From the NCBI GenBank assembly GCA_014529385.2, contig CM043954.1:94133247-94197246 (forward strand): DNA of 64,000 bases. Direction: 5' to 3'. Position 1 is the first letter of the stretch. Every line of letters starts with the position of its first letter. The stretch comes from Adiantum capillus-veneris. Its lineage: Eukaryota; Streptophyta; Polypodiopsida; Polypodiales; Pteridaceae. Positions 58,499-64,000 of the stretch are shown here, in pieces. The position numbers and the translations under genes were made by a program. The notes under the pieces were generated by a model. It was not told where the DNA came from. It saw only the letters and a program-made list of their open reading frames with translations, and ran no database searches.

Positions 58499-58897
58499 CT
58501 AAAGTACAAATAAAGGGTACATTATATTTAATGTGATAGTGAAACTTTTGATGGTGAGAGATTTGCACGTTTTCTCTACTAACTCTACCAACTCCTCTAT
58601 ATGGCCTGCGTAGGCCAAAAATGACAAAATACTATTTGTACTTCTTACTTCAATAGAGTTTTGCAATGCTTGTTCTCCAAAGAGTTGTTCCTTCCTTGGA
58701 CTAGTAAGGTCTATGTAGGGAACATCCACCAAGGGAGAAGCCACACCACTCAAATTTGAGACTTTGTCATCTTCGACTAACACCACGAACTTTGTAGAGA
58801 GTGATTCATCCACATAAAACTCCTCTCCCAAGTGATTGGTTAGTCTCTCGATTGGCATTGTCAACTCTACACTCCCAACCATGACAATTGCATGCAA
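58499..58897 (-). CDS. hypothetical open frame
   Basis: An open frame of 132 codons begins MHAIVMVGSVELTMPIERLT and contains YVDESLSTKFVVLVEDDKVS and IDLTSPRKEQLFGEQALQNS. Composition is protein-like and it lies upstream, on the same strand, of the DDE-like relic, so it could be an N-terminal exon of that gene. No domain is recognised. Confidence 0.3.
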   Translation of the reverse strand: MHAIVMVGSVELTMPIERLTNHLGEEFYVDESLSTKFVVLVEDDKVSNLSGVASPLVDVPYIDLTSPRKEQLFGEQALQNSIEVRSTNSILSFLAYAGHIEELVELVEKTCKSLTIKSFTITLNIMYPLFVL

Positions 58898-59179
58898 AGC
58901 AATAAATGTTTATTGTGGCTCAACATGCTTTTGTAAATATCTAACCCCAAAAATAACCTTCCCATTGGTAAAGGAAAAATCCCTTTCAAAAGAAGGTAAT
59001 ACTATAATACATGACATGATAGTAGAGTTCAAAAGATAAGCATTACATTGAAAAGATGAGAGTGAAAGTGTTTAATTGTGTGTAAAAGAGTTAAGAACAT
59101 TTTATATTAATCTTAGTAGTTATTAGAAATATTTAATAAATTTTAAAATTCAAATTAAATTTATTTTTTTAAAATTGCT

Positions 59180-59312
59180 TATCTCTCTCTCTCTCTCACT
59201 CTCTCACCCCCCTCCCCTTTTCCCGTGGGAAGCGTCCCCTCCCCCCTCTCTCTCCTCCCATCCCATCCCCCCCTCTCCCTCCTCACTCTCACTCTCTCTC
59301 ACCCCCTCCCTT

Positions 59313-59367
<55 letters not shown>

Positions 59368-59404
59368 CCATCCCACTTCCTGCATTGGCCATGCTCACCC
59401 TCTC

Positions 59405-59449
<45 letters not shown>

Positions 59450-59530
59450 CGGGAAGCGCCCCACGTGCCCCCCGCTCTCTCTCTCTCTCTCTCTCTCCTC
59501 TCTTCTCTCTCTCTCTCTCTCTCTCTTTTC
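59180..59530 (+). repeat. CT-rich block
   Basis: Several (CT)n runs (e.g. 59316-59363, 59410-59446, 59475-59498) are separated by short C-rich spacers such as GCGGGAAGCGCC. Long frames here are only repeat translations. Confidence 0.95.
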
Positions 59531-59597
59531 CTTGATGGGAAGCCTCTCTCTCTCTTTGGGAACCTTGTGGGACCCCTCAGTCCAGCTTGACTCCATG

Positions 59598-59707
59598 CAT
59601 GGCCGCATCCACATGGCTCCATGTGGCGTGGCATGCCATGCAATCATCACAGGTTTGTGATGCCTGCATGGAAAGCCATGTGACATGCTATGTGGACGCG
59701 GCCATGC
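59598..59707. repeat. long imperfect inverted repeat
   Basis: GCATGGCCGCATCCACAT (59598-59615) pairs with ATGTGGACGCGGCCATGC (59690-59707) with one mismatch. The interior (CCATGCAATCATCACA against TGTGATGCCTGCATGG) also pairs partly around 59650. The arms total about 55 nt each. Confidence 0.8.
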
Positions 59708-59725
59708 GGGGTCCACGTGGACCCC
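59708..59725. promoter_or_regulatory. 18-bp palindrome with G-box
   Basis: GGGGTCCACGTGGACCCC is a perfect palindrome centred on CACGTG, the core bound by plant bHLH and bZIP factors. It abuts the inverted repeat and lies about 140 bp upstream of a TATA box. Confidence 0.65.
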
Positions 59726-59862
59726 TTGACCCCCCTCCCCCTCGCCCCATGCCACTATCCCTTCACTCGCGTGCCGCCCTTGCCCGTGCTCGCTCCCCCT
59801 TCTCTCCCTTTTTGACCAACCCCCCCTCTCCTCTTTTTGCCCCCCCCCCCCCCCATTTGCCT

Positions 59863-59869
59863 ATATAAG
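59863..59869 (+). promoter_or_regulatory. TATA box, promoter-like
   Basis: TATATAA within CTATATAAGG follows a 16-C run and precedes a long pyrimidine leader. It could be an LTR or gene promoter; no clear coding start was found downstream. Confidence 0.5.
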
Positions 59870-59960
59870 GGAGCCTTCTTCCTTGTTTTTCTTTCTTATT
59901 CTCACTCTCACTCTCTACATAACAAAAAGATATCCATCTTTTTGTTGTTAAGCCTTAGCT

Positions 59961-60096
59961 ACTTCCATCCATACTACCTTTCTCATTTCTTTATCCCTTT
60001 CTTATCTCTTTGCTTAAACCTTTTACCTTTCTTTCCATCATTTCTTCTTTTGAATTTCTCTCAAACCTTCTTCCTCCCACCTTCAAATTTTCTATT
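59961..60096 (+). repeat. 136-bp direct repeat, copy 1
   Basis: The segment ACTTCCATCCATACTACCTT to CAAATTTTCTATT recurs at 63497-63633 with few changes. It follows the TATA box by about 90 bp, like the leader part of an LTR, so the pair may be remains of two LTRs 3.5 kb apart. Confidence 0.9.
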
Positions 60097-60241
60097 TCCT
60101 ACTAGTAAAACGACGCTTCCTTCGGCGGCGGCATGGCCCCTCTTACCTTCAAGCTCTTCACTGTTGACAAATTTCACAAAAGAAGATCAAGAAAATTACT
60201 CTCTTCTTCTTTCTATCTTATCTCCCCAGTATCCCCCCCCC

Positions 60242-60275
<34 letters not shown>

Positions 60276-60279
60276 CACA

Positions 60280-60682
60280 CCCGACCATGTCAATCAACTT
60301 CAAAATCTGTGCTGAGAGCAATTTCGAGAAAAATGTGTCTCAACTTAATATCATGCCGTTTTCTATCTGCAGCTCTCTCTCTCTCTCTCTCTCTCTCTAG
60401 CTGTCTTTCTTGCTCTCCCTCCTCCTCTCTCTATCTCTATCTCCCCAATGTCAATCAACTTCAAAATCTGCGTTGTAAGCAGTTTTGGAAAAAATGTGTC
60501 TCAACTTAATATTGTGCCGTTTTCTATCTGCGGCTCTTCTCTCTCTCTCTAGTTGTCTTTCTTGCTCTCCCTCCTCCTCTCTCTATCTCTATCTCCCCAA
60601 TGTCAATCAACTTCAAAATCTGCATTGTGAGCAGTTTTGGGAAAAATGTGTCTCAACTTAATATTGTGCCGTTTTCTATCTG

Positions 60683-60685
<3 letters not shown>
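60280..60685 (+). repeat. three copies of a ~155-bp unit in CT-rich DNA
   Basis: ATGTCAATCAACTTCAAAAT to AATATTGTGCCGTTTTCTAT occurs at about 60287, 60449 and 60600, each followed by a CT run. The unit contains AAAATGTGTCTCAACTTAAT, related to sequences at 61018, 61896 and 62975. Confidence 0.88.
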
Positions 60686-60756
<71 letters not shown>

Positions 60757-60850
60757 CAAAGCAAGGGGAAAAGGAGAAATTCCACCCAAAAATAGAGTAA
60801 AATAGTGTAAAACCCCAAAAAATAAACCTAAGTTTCTAAAATTTCCTCTT

Positions 60851-60885
<35 letters not shown>

Positions 60886-60925
60886 CGCGCTTAGAGAGCA
60901 TTGCCCGGCCGCCTCTACTGAGTCT

Positions 60926-60988
<63 letters not shown>
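60686..60988 (+). repeat. (CT)n tracts
   Basis: Pure runs lie at about 60686-60752, 60853-60882 and 60927-60989, with short unique spacers. Confidence 0.96.
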
Positions 60989-61580
<592 letters not shown>

Positions 61581-61616
61581 GGCCGCTGGCACTGCGCACA
61601 GTCAAGGCTCATTTTG

Positions 61617-62354
<738 letters not shown>

Positions 62355-62364
<10 letters not shown>

Positions 62365-62850
62365 AAGAGAGAGAGACGGGACGCGAGCAGGGAAGAAGGG
62401 TGCCTTGCACGACCGTGGAGCAGTGCTGGAAAAAAACCTAGGTGTAGTGTAATCCCACCTACAAATATTGAAATTTACCTCTAAATTTTATTTTTGAAAG
62501 TGGAAAAACCTACAAAATTTTGCGAAAATGTTTCGCGAACGCTGCTTGGCCTCTGGTGTAGTGATGGCAACTTGACACAAAATGGCCGCCACTGTTCGCG
62601 CAGCGCAAGAGAGAGAGAGAGAGACGAGACGCGAGCAAGGAAGAAGGGTGCCTTGCATGACTGTGGAGCAGTGCTTGAAAAAAACCTAGGTGTAGTGTAA
62701 TCCCACCTACAAATATTGAAATTTACCTCTAAATTTTATTTTTGAAAGTGGAAAAACCTACAAAATTTTGCGAAAATGTTTCGCGAACCCTGCTTGGCGT
62801 CTGGTGTAGCGATTGCAGCTTGACACGAAATGGCCCCCCGCTTTCTTGCC
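62355..62850 (+). repeat. 248-bp tandem repeat, two units
   Basis: Units offset by 248 bp share AAGAAGGGTGCCTTGCA (62393 and 62641), AACCTAGGTGTAGTGTAATC and TTTCGCGAAC. A third, weaker relative with AAGAAGGGCGCCTTGCACGA lies at about 62885. Confidence 0.88.
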
Positions 62851-63197
62851 CGCGATGGAGCGCATCTTGCTCGTCGAGGTAGGGAAGAAGGGCGCCTTGC
62901 ACGACCATGGACTCGTGGAGCTCAAACCGGACTCCAGAGGAGATCGTGCGCAGAGCTTGACATGAAAGCAGTGTTTGGGAAAAGTGTGCCTCAGCTTAGC
63001 CTTGAGCCGGTTGCAGAATCAAAGTAGCCGGTTGAGGGGAGGGCAAGAAGGAGAAAATTGCGCTTAAAAATACATGAAAAATAGTGTAATTGGAGGGATT
63101 TTTGGTTGTTTTTGAAAATGAATTTTCTGCCTTGGAGGGGTTTTTGGATGTTTGTGAAAATGAATTTTCTCGAACACTGCATGATGAAGGAAGGTTG

Positions 63198-63198
<1 letters not shown>

Positions 63199-63258
<60 letters not shown>
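63199..63258 (+). repeat. (CT)n microsatellite
   Basis: About 29 CT units. Confidence 0.97.
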
Positions 63259-63262
<4 letters not shown>

Positions 63263-63463
63263 ACACTGGCATGTGCACGTCTCGGGATGCATGGCAAGGG
63301 GCTCAAAACGATGCTGACAGGCGGCAACAGTCACTCTCTCTTTCTCGCTCTGAGCGCCCTGTGCTGCCGGCTTGCAGGCGCCACTGGCCAGTTGAAGGAG
63401 CATTCGCCATGTGGCAAGGGAGGGGGGGGCGGAATTCCCTCCCCCTTTATCTGTAGTATAGAT

Positions 63464-63672
63464 GCTTTCACTTTCACTCCACCTTTTTTTGGAAAGACTT
63501 CCATCCATACTACTTTTCTCATTTCTTTATCCCTTTCTTATCTCTTTGCTTAAACCTTTTACCTTTCTTTCCATCATTTCTTCTTTTAAATTTCTCTCAA
63601 ACCTTCTTCCCCCCAACCTTCAAATTTTCTATTCTCTCAGCTTTCACTTTCACTCCACCTTTTTTTGGAAAG
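63464..63672 (+). repeat. 176-bp repeat ends plus direct repeat copy 2
   Basis: GCTTTCACTTTCACTCCACC at 63464 recurs at 63640, each followed by TTTTTTTGGAAAG. Between them 63497-63633 is the second copy of 59961-60096. Confidence 0.9.
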
Positions 63673-63979
63673 CCATAAGCACCCCAATCACAAAGAAAAT
63701 GCATGTCCTAACAAGAAAAGAGTCCAAAGGAGTGGAGTGCCAAGAGGAGATGAACATCTACACAACTCAAGAAGAAATTCATGTACACACCACTCAAGAG
63801 AGTGGTTCCTCTCTCGCGATGACATTTTTGGTTGGAGTGTCTGTATTGATGGCAGTGCCCCACCCCCCCCCTCGACAGGTGTAGTCACATCGACAACCAT
63901 AGAAGCAAAAAACATGGTTCATGACCCTCTTATCGATCTCTTTGGATCTATGGTTGATAGCCATATCTCATCAAGCTAG
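63665..63979 (+). other. unassigned open frames at window end
   Basis: Two overlapping frames (MHVLTRKESKGVECQEEMNI from 63700; VVTSTTIEAKNMVHDPLIDL in the frame of 63665) suggest a short coding stretch with one shift near the poly-C at 63864-63873. Its position after the leader-like repeat would suit the start of an element's gag, but no motif confirms this. Confidence 0.25.
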
Positions 63980-64000
63980 ACTGATGCTCAAGTTGTGCCA

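Overview
The window is repeat-dense nuclear DNA from a land plant. Plant retrotransposon lineages are nested inside one another, a CACTA TNP2-type transposase relic is present, and there are long (CT)n tracts. No intact host gene, tRNA or rRNA is visible. The repeat load, the heavy CT/GA microsatellites, a coiled-coil L1-like ORF1 and an unusual DDE-like protein would suit a large-genome fern or lycophyte. That taxonomic guess is inference and weak.

Layout. 0.2-0.9 kb (-): broken LINE ORF1 of the DUF4283/zinc-knuckle type. 1.77-2.88 kb (+): broken acidic open frame of unknown origin. 5.28-7.69 kb (-): decayed TNP2 transposase. 7.7-8.8 kb: microsatellites and a degenerate AACCTAAATCT array. 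10.30-11.67 kb: foldback element with ~325-bp inverted arms and four ~61-bp GC-rich hairpins. 11.85-25.08 kb: non-autonomous Gypsy-like element with ~1.97-kb LTRs and only gag and protease. Its 5' LTR is split by a young 5.1-kb Copia element (12.68-17.81 kb, minus strand, 227-bp LTRs, TSD TCCAC). 25.33-28.35 kb: rearranged small LTR element with head-to-head LTRs, bounded by TSD TTGCT. 28.8-29.1 kb (-): Gypsy chromodomain fragment. 30.4-32.0 kb (+): truncated Copia with its 3' LTR. 33.2-33.9 kb (-): PIF1/Helitron-type helicase relic.

34.385-50.798 kb is a 16.4-kb Athila/Tat-like Gypsy element (TSD GCAAG) inserted exactly within the RT of another Gypsy element, whose reading frame resumes at 50.80 kb. 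Besides decayed gag-pro-RT-RH-IN it carries two consecutive zinc-binding integrase-type blocks, a second retropepsin-like segment downstream of integrase, about 3 kb of extra sense frames before the 3' LTR, and a dispersed 20-bp palindrome (ATCTTAGGCGCGCCTAAGAT and relatives) whose two arms change together. The palindrome family is the most unusual signal in the window.

51.34-52.18 kb: nearly identical 2 x 419-bp tandem duplication. 53.07-53.87 kb (+): coiled-coil L1-like ORF1 relic. 55.75-57.85 kb (-): broken DDE-transposase-like gene. 59.2-63.5 kb: many (CT)n tracts, all pyrimidine on the + strand, interspersed with duplicated unique segments, plus a promoter-like cluster (long hairpin, G-box palindrome, TATA box) at 59.6-59.87 kb. 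All boundaries and identities are by eye; no alignment or database search was run.
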